A DNA stretch of 64,000 nucleotides from Lactuca virosa (Eukaryota; Streptophyta; Magnoliopsida; Asterales; Asteraceae). The stretch is taken from positions 262,579,530 to 262,643,529 of the forward strand of contig CAKMRJ010005634.1 in NCBI GenBank assembly GCA_928212115.1. The letters are read 5' to 3'. A program made the translations under genes and the position numbers. Positions 1 through 12,783 of this stretch are shown one piece after another. Below the pieces are notes generated by a model. That model had not been told where the DNA came from, did no database searches, and saw nothing but the letters and a program-made list of their open reading frames with translations. The first letter of the stretch is position 1. Each line of letters opens with the position of its first letter.

Positions 1-494
1 GTGTATATCTAACTACTAACCTTATATCTAAAGTCAATAGCTACCGAGGAATAACCCATTATCAGTACTAAGTGCTTGCTCTTAGAGTGGCTAGTGATAT
101 AACCTAAGTGGTTAACCTAGCACTGATAAGGGATAAGAATATTTCTAAATAAGGGGCATGTTATACAGTGAACTTAGTTTCTAAGTGTATCTAGATGAAT
201 GCCTATAATATGCAATGCCCGTACGCACACCAAAAATTTTGTTTTTCAAAGTTTAAGTTGAAAATTGTTTTGAACATAATTCTACTATAACCGTTTCAAG
301 CCTCGCATTAACTTTCCTTAATTAAGCATAGTTGGCCAGGCTATACTTAGTTAAAGTCCAATAATGCGTACTCGAATTAGTTATACTAGTAGTATGTTCG
401 GTATTTTAAAAACATTTTGAAAGTTTTTGGCTATAGTTGTGGTTCTCCAAAGAAAACCGGTATCTCTATAACCTTCGGCTCTGATACCATTTCC
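1..494 (-). mobile_element. PBS-proximal core of a further LARD unit
   Basis: This stretch is nearly identical to 7507-8005, the PBS end of the LARD core. It has no credible gene. It continues past the left window edge, so the LTR at 495-4564 has core sequence on both sides. That is the layout of a tandem LTR-core-LTR-core array, not of one simple insertion. Confidence 0.85.
477..489 (-). other. Primer binding site, initiator Met tRNA type
   Basis: On the minus strand this reads TGGTATCAGAGCC, the complement of the 3' end of plant initiator Met tRNA. A five-base spacer separates it from the end of the LTR at 495. It would prime minus-strand DNA synthesis of the unit that runs off the left edge. 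Confidence 0.85.
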
Positions 495-3400
495 TGTCAC
501 ACCCCGCTAAAGCGGAAATACGGGGCGTGGCAGTACAAAGGGTCTCATAGCAAAAGTTAAAAGACAACACCAACCATAGTATTAAAAATCATTACAAATT
601 TACAATGAGTTTGAACAACTTTTTAAAAGAGATTACAAATGTTTTAAAAGTACAACACATGCAGATGCTCCTACAAGTGTTGTGTGTCCTACGTGCCTCT
701 TACTAGATGATCCTGAAAAAGCATGTAAAACGAGCGTCAACTACAAAAAATAGTTGGTGAGTACTCACATATTTAAAAATAATATTGGTTTCATAAATCG
801 AAATAAAAATTTGATAAAAGTTTCCACGAATAAAAATATATTGCAAAATAAGTAAATAAGTTTGCATAAACAAAGTTCGTTGTCATCATAGAGATAAAGT
901 ATGTTGCTCAAATGAGATGCAATGTTCATATTCTCATGGGAAATAAGTTCGTTACTAAAACGAGTAAACAAGTTTCATTGCTAAAATGAGTATATAAGTT
1001 TCGTTGATAAAATGAGTATACAGTTTCGTTACTAAAATACGATATAAGATTCGTATATGCATCAAGTTTCCATTCATGAGTTCACACCCCAAGCCTAATT
1101 AACAGTTCCTGCCTTCCTGCATTCCCTTGCCCCCCATTCCATCATGTCCATGGTTCCCTGTGTCAGTTCATGGAATATGCACTCGCGGTTCCGGGCGAGT
1201 GGGGGCTGTCGACCCCAAATAGCGCTATCCATAAGACCATCGGCTCGAATAGAGTTAATAGTTTTATCGGTTCTCCGGGGACTTATCGTACAATTCATAA
1301 CCCAATTCATAGTACAAGTTCATAATACAGGTTCATACAACAAAGTTCATATCATATAGTTCAATAGCACAAGTTCATAAAATAATGTTCATAGAAATTG
1401 TAGCATGCTTCCACCCCAAAACATTAAAAAAACGTAAAATATGGGCTATGAATACTCACAATATGCAAAATATAGCAACCAAGTTTATACGAGTCAAATA
1501 AATACAATGAACATAGATAGTTTAGAGACATGCTTTTCCACCCCCAAAACATTTAAAAGAAACCGAAAATAGGGGAGTCGTGAATACTCACAATACATTG
1601 AGATGATGCAATTGGTGCCTTGAACTACGTTCCACGTGTACACTCCGATTCCTACAATAATGGTATTCGCTAGTGAGTCTCTAATCGAAATCTAACACTA
1701 GTATACTTACTACTACAATAGAATTATGCCAATATTGTGTCAAAATTTAATATTGATAAGTTACAAACATTTTTCTGTGGAAATTAAGTTTCAAGAATCA
1801 ATTGTTATATAACAATTTAAGTGGAAAATTTCCATTATTGAAATGTTAATATTTAACATTTTAAGGGTGTTCAATGATTAAATATTCAAAACGAAATCAA
1901 TTTAGTTCTAAACTTTCCCAAACTTTGTATTTCATTTTTAATTGAAGTCAAAGACCTTAATAAATTTTCTTGAATTTTTGATTTGTCTAACTATTTTTCA
2001 CCATTTAATTCCATGAATAATCATAAAATCATGGAAAAATAGTAAATTATCATGAAAAATTCTTGTAATTTTTGTGTAACTATTTTACAGTGTAAATAAT
2101 CAGGAAAAATTATTAATATGTGTTTTCAAAAAGTTTAACACAATTTTTCTGATTTTTGTACATTTAAGTGTATTAAATCTTGGGAAAATAGAAGAAAAAT
2201 AGCATACAGAAGATAAAAATCATCAAAATTTTTATGTATCATCCTAACATATTATAAGAGTTTCTGGTAAATTTTTCATGAATTTTGGATGAGTAAAACT
2301 ATTTTTCCTGTTTTTAGTCCATTATAAACACAAAAATTCAAGAAAAATAGATATACATTTCAAAAAATTCCCAAAATATTTTTCGGAGTCTTAAATATAA
2401 GGTACAAGCTGCGAAAAATAAGAAATAATATTTTCACATTCCCTAAAGTGGTTTTATGATTTATTAGAGCTAAATAAAAAGAAAATTAAAAACCATACTA
2501 AACAGTAACAAAAATCGATGAAACTTCATGAGAGATGTTTATTAACTTAAAGGGTCATCCACAAAATTTCCAGAATTTATTTACAAGTTTAGTATTTTAT
2601 ATGCTTTAACACTCTATTTTATTATTATTTTCATGTAAAATAAAGAAAATATATATTGAGCTGAAAATTTCCAGAATGCAACTTCAAACAATTTAATAAC
2701 AATGAAATTTTTTTTCTTATTTTTGATGTCGAAAAATATGCCTAAAGGTTCAAACAATTATAAAGAAAACTTGATTCTTGTGATTTTGGTAAAATTATTG
2801 ATGTTACTTTGAGAATTTTTGCAACATGTTCCAAAGGCTTTTGAATCAAGATATTTTTATACCTCTTAATACATGATGTTAAGTGCTCAAATTAATTTTT
2901 CCTTGATTTTTAGTGATGAATAAGATCTTTGAACATGCAATACAAAACTAGTATTCACAAAAGGTGCTGATTGAGCAACAGTTTTGTAAAAATTGCTAAA
3001 AATCGAAATATTTGAATTTTCCAGTGAGGTCAGATGGGTTTGAAAGCTAACTCAAAATATTATATTTCAGAAAAGAATCCCGAATTTTGGTTAAGAAATG
3101 AGTGAGATATGACAGTTTAAAGTCAGGTAAAGAAATCTGGCAGATTGCATGCATGGTGATTGGTTAGAAAAATGAGTTTTCATCATTTCTTTGAGTAATC
3201 TTTTGAAATATTTTAAAAGATATCATGATAAACTTATATTCTAGTCATGTTTCCAGAGATCAAAAGATTAAAACTTATCAAAATGTATACATTCATTTAT
3301 GAACAAAATTTTGTTTCTCAAAAACTCTTAACTTGAGTTTGATGTTTTAATCCTTAAAATCGATTTTTGCACTAAGATCATGAACATGCAACCTTGTTTA

Positions 3401-4564
3401 TCATACATGCATGGTTTTAAACACATCCATGATGTTCTACAAACCATTTTAACAAAAAAAAGAAACAAGTTTGAAGAAGATGAAGAAGTAGAAGTCGGTT
3501 TTTGAAGTAAAATGCACATGCATGGCTTAAATCATTGTTGTGGATCTTCAAGAGATGTATGTTCTTTACCTTAAATTTATTTGTGGCTTGAAAAACCCTT
3601 ATGAATCTCCATAATTTCGTGGTTAAGAGGCTGTGGTTGTGGGGTTTGGAGAAAAAAAATAGAGAGAAGGTAGAGAGAGTTTTCTAGAGAGAGAAAGAAG
3701 AGAGATGTGTGTGTGTTGGAGAATGAGAGTGTGAGAGAGAGATATGGGAAGAGAGGGGTCCGAAATTTTGAGTATAATAACCCTTTCTCATTCATTTTTT
3801 TTATAAAATTTAAGTTATTTTATAAAATATCTAAATTTTATATAAAATGTGCACTAAAATCAAGTTTTTATTCATGAAGCTTGATTTTTGACTTATAAAT
3901 TAAGGATGAATGTTAATGACTTAATTTTTATTTTCCTTGATTATATTTCCCTGAATTTAATTGTTTTAAGATAATATTATAAGTTTCATAACTATTTTTA
4001 TAGAATTCTTGATGTTAAACTTTATAAAATTTAAGTTTTAGGGTTTTTAGGGGTTTTGAGAGTTTGTAAAATTTGGATATCAAAATAAATAGAATATTTG
4101 AGACTTTAAATTATCTTATGGTATTATAACTCTTTTATATTTATAAATAATGTTTGTAATTTATTTTATCGGTTTATTGGCATTCTATGTAGTGATTCCG
4201 AGATTCAAGCGAAATTGAGGAATCAAGTATACTAGTCCTAGTCTTCAACTTTGACTTAAGTTTCTATGAGACTTTGACCTAATTTCTACTTCTAGGTCAA
4301 GTGCATGATGTGTGTATATGATTCATGAAAAGGTGTTCGAGTCAAAGAGTGACCCGAATATGGATAGCCTCTACAGTTAAGTAGTTGTAGAATTCACATA
4401 TCAATGTGAAATCTAAGTACATTATCCATTGTTTCTAGTTGCTTCCAAGTTTCTAGTAGGTTATAACTGAGCTTCTAGTCACTAAGTCCAGTATGTGTCG
4501 TGCCTATATGTGCAACTAAGTTTATTCAAATCTAGAACCGACTCGAATTTTGACGGTTGTCACA
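495..4564 (-). repeat. LARD LTR copy A (4,070 bp)
   Basis: On the minus strand it starts TGTGACAACCGTC at 4564 and ends GGGGTGTGACA at 495. It aligns along its length with 8006-12057. It is strongly AT-rich in the middle and has no credible ORF. A 63-codon frame (3328-3519) recurs in the other copy only because the LTRs are homologous. It is preceded by a polypurine tract and followed by a PBS, so it serves both as 3' LTR of the unit to its right and 5' LTR of the unit to its left. Confidence 0.85.
3640..3860 (-). promoter_or_regulatory. Probable LARD promoter and start region (LTR A)
   Basis: On the minus strand, several TATAAAA-like boxes (within about 3797-3850) are followed by a long CT-rich tract (3650-3760). 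An AT-rich TATA region followed by a pyrimidine-rich leader is typical of plant retrotransposon start sites. The exact start cannot be fixed from sequence alone. Confidence 0.4.
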
Positions 4565-4600
4565 TTCTCCCCCGGTTGAAAGAATTTCGCCCCGAAATTC
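4565..4600 (-). other. Polypurine tract and pre-PPT inverted motif
   Basis: On the minus strand CCGGGGGAGAA (4565-4575) directly precedes the LTR start TGTGACA, as expected of the plus-strand primer. Just upstream lies the near-perfect inverted repeat GAATTTCGGGGCGAAATTC (4582-4600). A very similar motif sits at the same place in Gypsy C (30037-30053), which suggests a shared helper lineage. Confidence 0.8.
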
Positions 4601-7600
4601 AATTCGTGACGTATTCTATTAGAACTCAGTCGAATACAATTATATAGTTGGAGAGGTGGTGACTTGCAATGTTCTTTGATTATTTCGGGTTATTTCCTCA
4701 AGGGAAAAGCCCAATTCTTTAGCTATAGTCAAATTAATGTTTCCTTAATTCGAGTTCTACAATTTAGATTGCGAGAAATTAGGATCATGGAAATCATGAT
4801 CCAAACATGGCGACCTAGTCGAAAAAGATCATCTAGTTAGATATTATCTGAATTAAGAGAGCTATAAGTTTTGCTGAAGCACTAACTGCACTGAGCGTTA
4901 AATCCGCATTGATCCTTAAGTCGCGTTCTAAATTAGCACTAAGTGTAAATTCGCCGCCGCCTAATAAAGAAGAGATTAGGAACAATTTGTTCACTTCCGG
5001 GTTGGCTACTACATCTGGAAAGGATATATTTTGAAATAAGAAGGGGTAGCACGAATGAAAGAGAAGCGATTGAGGGTAAGTTCCTAAAAATACGTACTAA
5101 GGGTAGGCAACGAAGTTTTGGTACATCTCAAATGTAAAGGCTAATTAAGTGTCGTCGACAAAATAAATTACGAATGATTGAGCATCTCCGAGGCTATAAT
5201 TACTACTACGGTTACTCTTACAATAATAAACCTTATTCGAAGAATAAATATATTTAGAGAGTCATTGGTGCAAATGGAGGCGATGAAAATTTATGATAAA
5301 TTAAATCACATTGTGTATATAGCATTTTAAGTGTTTAGAAGTGATTAAAAATCTCATTGTTATCAAAATGTCTGTTTAGAAATGATAATTAATCTCACTA
5401 TTATCAAAATGTGTAATAATTCCAAGATAATGAAGATACATGTGTGGCGATCCAACAAAGTAGTAAAATAATATAAAGATTAATTAAAGTTAAAGGTTTA
5501 AGTCGTCATTAAGGGAATTTTTTTTTATTGAAATTATTGATATTACGCTATTTGAAAAATTGACTAATTGTCTAAGTCAGGACAAATCTAGTTTACGAGG
5601 AGTCAAAATACTTATGAAAACAAGCTTGAGAGTTTAGGAACTCACTGAAAATTGCAAAGTAATTACTATTTTAAGAAAGGTGTAAAAATGTCAATCTTCA
5701 AAATAGGGCATTCATAGTTTAGTGTTTCTACAAAAACAATCATTTAGAGAATAGATAATCGTAAAATTCAAATTCTTGATGTATTTAAAGAAAAGAAGAA
5801 ACATAAGGATACATATCCTTCACATATATTTTCCGGATATAGAAAAATTATAAGCATAAGTATTCATCTTGTGTATTAATTATAAGGAAAAATACAATGA
5901 AAATTGCATTTTATATCAAGTTTCTGTTTCTGAATTTAGAACGAAAGAGCAAATGTAAATAAGGATCACTTGTTTATAGAGATTTCAAAATAAAAACAAG
6001 ATGTATATGATAAAAGGCGTAATTGAATATATCAAAGTTGACTAAATAAAAATTATTCCTCACGGCTATACATGTATTAATCGCTCAAAACGAAAGGATA
6101 GACTTCTAGTATGTATGTGTACAAACATGATACCAGGAGAAGCAAAATAGACAGAAACAAAGTTAGACAATGTATTATGTTACTATTATGGGTGTGCGAG
6201 ATCTAAAATCATAAGGAGAGCAAGAAATCAAGTGCGGGGGAAAGAAAAAGGAAGGTAGCGGCGGCAATGATTGTTATTGTTAAAATTATAAGAACAATAC
6301 CTATAGGTAAAACATATAAGGTAAAGACTCAATAGATTTAGAAGAGTAATTATACATTGTTGAAGGTGTCACTGGAAATTTAAAAGTTAACACTAAGTTT
6401 TGCAATGTTGTAAGTTTTTATAAACACAGATTATAAAACTAATTTGAAATAAAATAAACAAATAGGTGTTTTTTGAAATGTAGGCATCAGTGATGTCCGG
6501 TAAACACATTTGGATTAGAAAGTTGTAAAAATACCATGTTGGGTTTCAAGAAAACACATTTAAGTAAAGTACGATGCCTAAATGGGGAAGTAGTCAAAAG
6601 TCTTAAAACAAAATTGGTTTGAAGATCCGATGAAGCTTTTACACATAATATGAACTTTAAGGTCATATGTCTAAGTTTTATAGTAAAGAGTTTAAACACG
6701 ATTATAAAAGAAAATGTTTCTAGTTTTTCGAAGACGTGTCAAAATGGTAAGCAATGTTTAAAATGGTTTATATGCCCTTAAAAGCACATCAATCCATTGA
6801 AATGAATTTGAAATAAAATTGAAATAGCAAGGTTAAAACCAATATTGGTTAATTGAGTTTTGAAGAAAGTGTTAAGTTAAAGCAAGTTGTCAAAAGATTT
6901 TTAGCGAGAGTATGGCTTACATTGTTAGGAAATGTCTAGTAAGTTGTATGAAGTGGTTATAAAGTATTTTATCGATGATAAATAAAACCGATGAAACGAA
7001 ATAATTTTTCGATGGAAGATTAAGAAGTAAGGAATAAGTATATTAGTGTAGCTGATCGTACCTAAATACTAAGGCGAGTACAAGGCGAGTATAAGACGAG
7101 TACCGATGTCTTTTTCCCTAAGATAAAGGGCAAGAAAAATTGTTTGAAAAACGTTTTATGGTGTCAATGCAGTTTCGTGGCCTTTTATAGAGGTCAAAGG
7201 GATATCCTATGTTAAGTTTTAACCTGAAGGTGGAAACAACCTAAAGCTAAATCGTAGCGTAGTAATAATCTCACGTATTAGTAGCAATAGGTTTAAACCT
7301 TTGTGTCTCCTTGTGAGCGAATCCGGAATGCCCGCCAATGGTATCCAAGTGATTACTTAGTGGTGACTTATCTACATCCTTACGCGATGCTCCAATTATC
7401 ATTCGTGTCGGTATCGAAACGCTTTTTCCTAGTGTAACTCTAGTACGAAGACGATGAAGAGATATTGAGGGTATTGGTATTGGTTTCGACTTAAGATTAT
7501 TACTAGTGTATATCTAACTACTAACCTTATATCTAAAGTCAATAGCTACCGAGGAATACCCATTATCAGTACTATGTGTATTGCTCTTAGAGTGGCTAGT

Positions 7601-7987
7601 GATATAACCTAAGTGGTTAACCTAGCACTTGATAAGGGATAAAATATTTCTAAATAAGGGCATTGATATAACAGTGAACTTAGTTTCTAAGTGTATCTAG
7701 ATGAATACCTATAATATGCAATGCCCGTACGCACACCAAAAATTTTGTTTTTCAAAAGTTTAAGTTGAAAATTGTTTTGAACATAATTCTACTATAACCG
7801 TTTTAAGCCTCGCAGTAACTTTCCTTAATTAAGCATAGTTGGCCAGGCTATACTTAGTTAAAGTCCAATAATGCGTACTCGAATTAGTTATACTAGTAGT
7901 ATGTTCGGTATTTAAAAAAACAGTTTGAAAGTTTTTTGGCTATAGTTGTGGTTCTCCAAAGGAAAACCGGTATTCTCTATAACCTTC
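4601..7987 (-). other. LARD non-coding core
   Basis: About 3.4 kb with no ORF longer than about 70 codons and no recognisable gag, protease, reverse transcriptase or integrase motif on either strand. Scattered short words recur near the PBS end, for example GCGAGTA at about 7075-7105. LARD cores are thought to be kept for RNA structure and packaging, but nothing here shows that directly. Confidence 0.7.
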
Positions 7988-8000
7988 GGCTCTGATACCA
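7988..8000 (-). other. LARD primer binding site
   Basis: Minus strand TGGTATCAGAGCC, five bases from the LTR B end at 8006. It is identical to the site at 477-489 and matches initiator Met tRNA. Confidence 0.87.
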
Positions 8001-8005
8001 TTTCC

Positions 8006-11000
8006 TGTCACACCCCGCTAAAGCGGAAATACGAGGCGTGGCAGTACAAAGGGTCTCATAGCAAAAGTTAAAAGACAACACCAACCATAGTATTAAAAAT
8101 CATTACAAATTTACAATGAGTTTGAACAACTTTTTAAAAGAGATTACAATGTATTTAAAAGTCAACACATGCAAATGCTCCTACAAGTGTTGTGTCTCTA
8201 CGTGCCTTTTACTAGATGATTCCTGAAAAAGCATGTAAAACGAGCGTCAACTACAAAAATAGTTGGTGAGTACTCACATATTTAAAAAAATATTGGTTTC
8301 ATAAATCGAAATAAAAATTTGATAAAAGTTTCCACGAATAAAATATATTGCCAAAATAAGTAAATAAGTTTGCATAAACAAAGTTCGTTGTCATCATGAG
8401 AGATAAAGTATGTTGCTCAAATGAGATGCAATGTTCATATTCTCATGGAAATAAAGTTCGTACTAAACGAGTAAACAAGTTTCATTGCTAAAATGAGTAT
8501 ATAAGTTTCGTTGATAAAATGAGTATAGAAGTTTCGTTACTAAATACGATATAAGATTCGTATATGCATCAAGTTTCCATTCATGAGTTCACAACCCAAG
8601 CCTAATGACCGTTCCTGCCCCCATTCCATCATGTCCATGGTTCCCATGATGTCAGTTCATGGAAATATGCACTCGCGGTTCCAGGCGAGTGGGGGCTGTC
8701 GACCCCAAATAGTGCTATCCATAAGACCATCAGCTCGAATATGAGTTAATAGGTTGTATCGGTTCTCCGGGGACTTAATCGTACAAGTTCATAACACCAA
8801 ATTCATAGTACAAGGTTCATACAACAAAGTTCATATCATATAGTTCATAGCACAAGTTCATAAAATAATGTTCATAGAAATTGTAGCATGCTTTCCACCC
8901 CAAAACATTAAAAACGTAAAATATGGGCTATGAATACTCACAATATGCAAAATAGAGCAACCAAGTTTATACGAGTCAAAAAATACAATGAACATAGATA
9001 GTTTAAGACATGCTTTCCCACCCAAAACATTTAAAGAAACCGAAAATAGGGGAGTCGTTAATACTCACAATACATTGAGATGATGCTATTGGTGCCTTGA
9101 ACTACGTTCCACGTGTAACACTCCCGATTCCTACAATAATGGTATTCGCTAGTGAGTCTCTAATCGAAATCTAACACTTGTATACTTTCTACTACAATAG
9201 AATTATGCCAATATTGTGTCAAAATTTAATATTGATAAGTTACAAACATTTTTCTGTGGAAATTAAGTTTCAAAGAATCAATTGTTATATAACAATTTAA
9301 GTGGAAAATTTCCATTATTGAAATGTTAATATTTAACATTTTAGAGGTGTTCAAGTGATTAAATATTCAAAACGAAATCAATTTAGTTCTAAACTTTCCC
9401 AAACTTTGTATTTCATTTTTAATTGAAGTCAAAGACCTTAAGATAAATTTTTTTGAATTTTTGATTTGTCTAACTATTTTTCACCATTTAATTCCATGAA
9501 TAATCATAAAATCTTGGAAAAATAGTAAATTATCATGAAAAATTCTTGTAATATTTGTGTAACTATTTTACAGTGTACATAATCTACGAAAAATATTAAT
9601 ATGTGTTTTCAAAAAGTTTAACATAATTTTTCTGATTTTTGTACATTTAAGTGTATTAAATCTTGGGAAAATAGAAGAAAAATAGCATACAGAAGATAAA
9701 AATCATCAAAATTTTTATGTATCATCCTAACATATTTTAAGAGTTTCTGGTAAATTTTCATAAATTTTGGATGAGTAAAACTATTTTTCCTGTTTTTAGT
9801 CCATTATAAACACAAAAATTCAAGAAAAATAGATATACATTTTCAAAAACTCCCAAAATATTTTTCGGAGTCTTAAGTATAAGGTACAAGCTGTGAAAAA
9901 TAAGAAATAATATTTTCACATTTCCTAAAGTGGTTTTATGATTTATTAGAGCTAAATAAAAAGAAAATTAAAAACCATACTAAACAGTACCAAAAATCGA
10001 AGAAATTTCATGAGAGATGTTTATTAACTTAAAGGGTCATCCACAAATATTTCCAGAATTTATTTACAAGTTTAAGTATTTTATATGCTTTAACACTCTA
10101 TTTTATTATTATTTTCATGTAAAAATAAAGAAAATATATATTGAGCTGAAAATTTCCAGAATGGAACTTCAAACAATTTAATAACAATGAAAAATTGTTT
10201 TCTTATTTTTGACGTCGAAAAACATGCCTAAAGGCTCAAACAATTATAGAGAAAACTTGATTCTTGTGATTTTGGTAAAAATTATTGATGTTACTTTGAG
10301 AATTTTTGCAACATGTTCCAAAGGCTTTTGAATCAAGATATTTTTATAACTCTTAATACATGATGTTAAGTGCTCAAATTAATTTTTGCTTGATTTTTAG
10401 TGATGAATAAGATCTCTGAACATGCAATACAAAACTAGTATTCACAAAAAGGTGCTGATTGAGCAACAGTTTTGTAAAAATTGCTAAAAATCGAAATATT
10501 TGAATTTTCTAGTGAGGTCAGATGGGTTTGAAATCTAACTCAATATATTATATTTCAAGAAAAGAATCCTGAATTTTGCTTAAGAAATGAGTGAGATATG
10601 ACTGTTTAAAGTCAGGTAAAGAAATCTGGCAGATTGCATGCATGGTGATTGGTTAGAAAAATGAGTTTTCATCATTTCTTTGAGTAAATCTTTTGAAATA
10701 TTTTAAAAGATATCATGATAAACTTATATTCTAGTCATGTTTCCAGAGATCAAAAGATTAAAACTTATGAAAATGTATACATTCATTTATGAACAAAATT
10801 TTGTTTCTCAAAAACTCTTAACTTGAGTTTGATGTTTTAATCCTTAAAATCGATTTTTGTACTAAGATCATGAACATGCAACCTTGTTTATCATACATGC
10901 ATGGTGTTAAAACACATCCATGATGTTCTAAAAACCATTTTAACAAAAAAGAAAACAAGTTTGAAGAAGATGAAGAAGTAGAAGTCGGTTTGTGAAGTAA

Positions 11001-12057
11001 AATGCACATGCATGGCTTAAATCATTGTTGTGGATCTTCAAGAGATGTATGTTCTTTACCTTAAATTTATTTGTGGCTTGAAAAAACCTTATGAATCTCC
11101 ATAATTTCGTGGTTAAGAGGCTGTGGTTGTGGTGTTTGGAGAAAAAAAATTAGAGAGAAGGTAGAGAGAGTTTTCTAGAGAGAGAAAGAAGAGAGATGTG
11201 TGTGTGTTGGAGAATAAGAGTGAGAGAGAGAGAGATATGGGAAGAAAGGGGTCCGAAATTTTGAGTATAATAACCCTTTTTCATTCATTTTGTTTTATAA
11301 AATTTAAGTTATTTTATAAAATATCTAAATTTTATATAAAATGTGCACTAAAATCAAGTTTTTATTCATGAAACCTTGATTTTTGACTTACAAATTAAGG
11401 ATGAATGTTAATGACTTAAATTTTTATTTTCCTTGATTATATTTCCCTGAATTTAATTGTTTTAAGATAATATTATAAGTTTCATAACTATTTTTATAGA
11501 ATTCTTGATGTTAAACTTATAAATTTAAGTTTTTAGGGTTTTTAGGGTTTTGAGAGTTTGTAAAAATTTGGATATCAAAATAAATAGAATATTTGAGACT
11601 TTAAATTATCTTATGGTACTATAACTCTTTTATAGTTATAAATAATGTTTGTAATTTATTTTTATCGGTTTATTGGCATTCTATGTAGTGATTCCGAGAT
11701 TCAAGCGAAATTGAGGAATCAAGTATACTAGTCCTAGTCTTCAACTTTGACTTAAGTTTCTATGAGACTTTGACCTAATTTCTACTTCTAGGTCAAGTGC
11801 ATGATGTGTGTATATGATTCATGAAAAGGTGTTCGAGTCAAAGAGTGACCCGAATATGGATAGCCTCTACAGTTAAGTAGTTGTAGAATTCACATATCAA
11901 TGTGAAATCTAAGTACATTATCCATTGTTTCTAGTTGCTTCCAAGTTTCTAGTAGGTTATAACTGAGCTTCTAGTCACTAAGTCCAATATGTGTCGTGCC
12001 TATATGTGCAACTAAGTTTATTCAAATCTAGAACCGACTCGAATGACGGTTGTCACA
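8006..12057 (-). repeat. LARD LTR copy B (4,052 bp)
   Basis: This is the upstream (5') LTR of the complete LARD unit on the minus strand. It starts TGTGACAACCGTC at 12057 and ends GTGTGACA at 8006. It differs from copy A largely by one-base insertions and deletions. It joins directly to the gag codons of the neighbouring gypsy element at 12058. Confidence 0.85.
11140..11350 (-). promoter_or_regulatory. Probable LARD promoter (LTR B)
   Basis: Copy of the TATA plus CT-rich block seen at 3640-3860. Because LTR B is the upstream LTR of the complete unit, this is the copy that would drive its transcript. Confidence 0.4.
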
Positions 12058-12783
12058 AATACGAACCCCATGGTCTATAATCCGCTGTGCCAATCGCTTG
12101 GCACTATCGAATGTAGTGGAGTTTGAAGCCAAAACATTTCCCTGGAATGGAGGCACCAGCCCCCATATGAATCTCTCTATCTTCTTCCCCTCTGTGTGAA
12201 CCATGTTAGGACAGAGGGCCACCAGTTCACAGAACCTGGCGGTGTAGGAGACTATATCGGAGCCCTTCATGGTTAGGCTCCACAGTTCCTCCTCTAGTTT
12301 TTGGATTTTGCCCCTCGGGCAGTATTCCTCAATCATGAGGTCTTTCAAAGTTTCCCAGCCCATAGCATTAGCCACTATTAGGGATAGTGACTTGACATGG
12401 CTATTCCACCATGTCAGGGCTTTGTCTTCAAAGGTGCAAGCAACGAACTTGACCTTGCTCCCTTCTGGGCAGGAGCATATTTCGAAAACCGATTCGGTTT
12501 TCTCGAACCATTGCGAGAGGGCAATGACTCCGCCAGTCCCTCTAAAGGACTTGGGCTTGTAGTTAGTGAACTCCTTATAGGAGCACTCTCTCAAGCGCAC
12601 GGGAGCTTCACCAAGAGTAGATTGCACAGGGGTTCCTCCTCCAGTGGAACCACAAGAGTGATATTGAGCCATGGCTGTAGCCACAGCCGCAGCTACATCA
12701 GCATTTAGAGCTGCCGTATCGATTTGAGGAGCAGGTGGTGTTGGTGCGGGAGGATCGCGTCTTGTCGATAGACGTGGAGGCAT
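12058..12783 (-). pseudogene. gag: gag polyprotein, C-terminally truncated
   Basis: The frame opens with MPPRLSTRR and a proline/alanine-rich head. From about residue 70 it has the retrotransposon Gag domain: FRGTGG, WFEKTESVFEI, the ALTWWNSHVKS core and the helical stretch up to RLAQRIIDHG. This domain builds the virus-like particle in the cytoplasm. The frame is open until the LARD LTR interrupts it at 12057, so the zinc knuckle and all of pol are missing. The last ~10 codons of the longest ORF (12028-12057) are LTR-derived. The ATG at 12783 fits related gag starts. Confidence 0.85.

Larger units (their letters stand above)
495..12057 (-). mobile_element. LARD-like non-autonomous LTR retrotransposon
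   Basis: Two ~4.06 kb LTRs flank a 3.44 kb core with a PBS at one end and a polypurine tract at the other. No gag or pol domain is visible in any frame of the core. Very long LTRs plus a non-coding core of about 3.5 kb is the definition of a large retrotransposon derivative (LARD), which must borrow proteins from an autonomous element. The termini (TGTGACA...GTGTGACA), the Met PBS and the pre-polypurine motif point to a Ty3/gypsy Tekay-like helper. The right end cuts a gag gene at 12057. No target duplication can be checked because the left side continues into another core. Confidence 0.8.

Noticed and set aside
1095..1359. Overlapping ORFs on both strands in the GC-richer LARD patch
   Set aside because: Not conserved as open frames in LTR B (8600-8800), where indels break them.
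3328..3519. 63-aa ORF conserved at 10818-11009
   Set aside because: Conserved only because it lies in two copies of the same LTR; frame-changing indels surround it and the Ser run is low complexity.
3577..3795. 72-aa minus-strand ORF in the LARD LTR
   Set aside because: Mostly a translation of the CT-rich start region; not kept as an open frame in the other LTR.
6487..6699. 70-aa ORF in the LARD core
   Set aside because: Isolated, no recognisable domain, length expected by chance in AT-rich DNA.
12269..12708. Plus-strand ORFs over the gag gene
   Set aside because: Shadows of the real gag frame on the minus strand.
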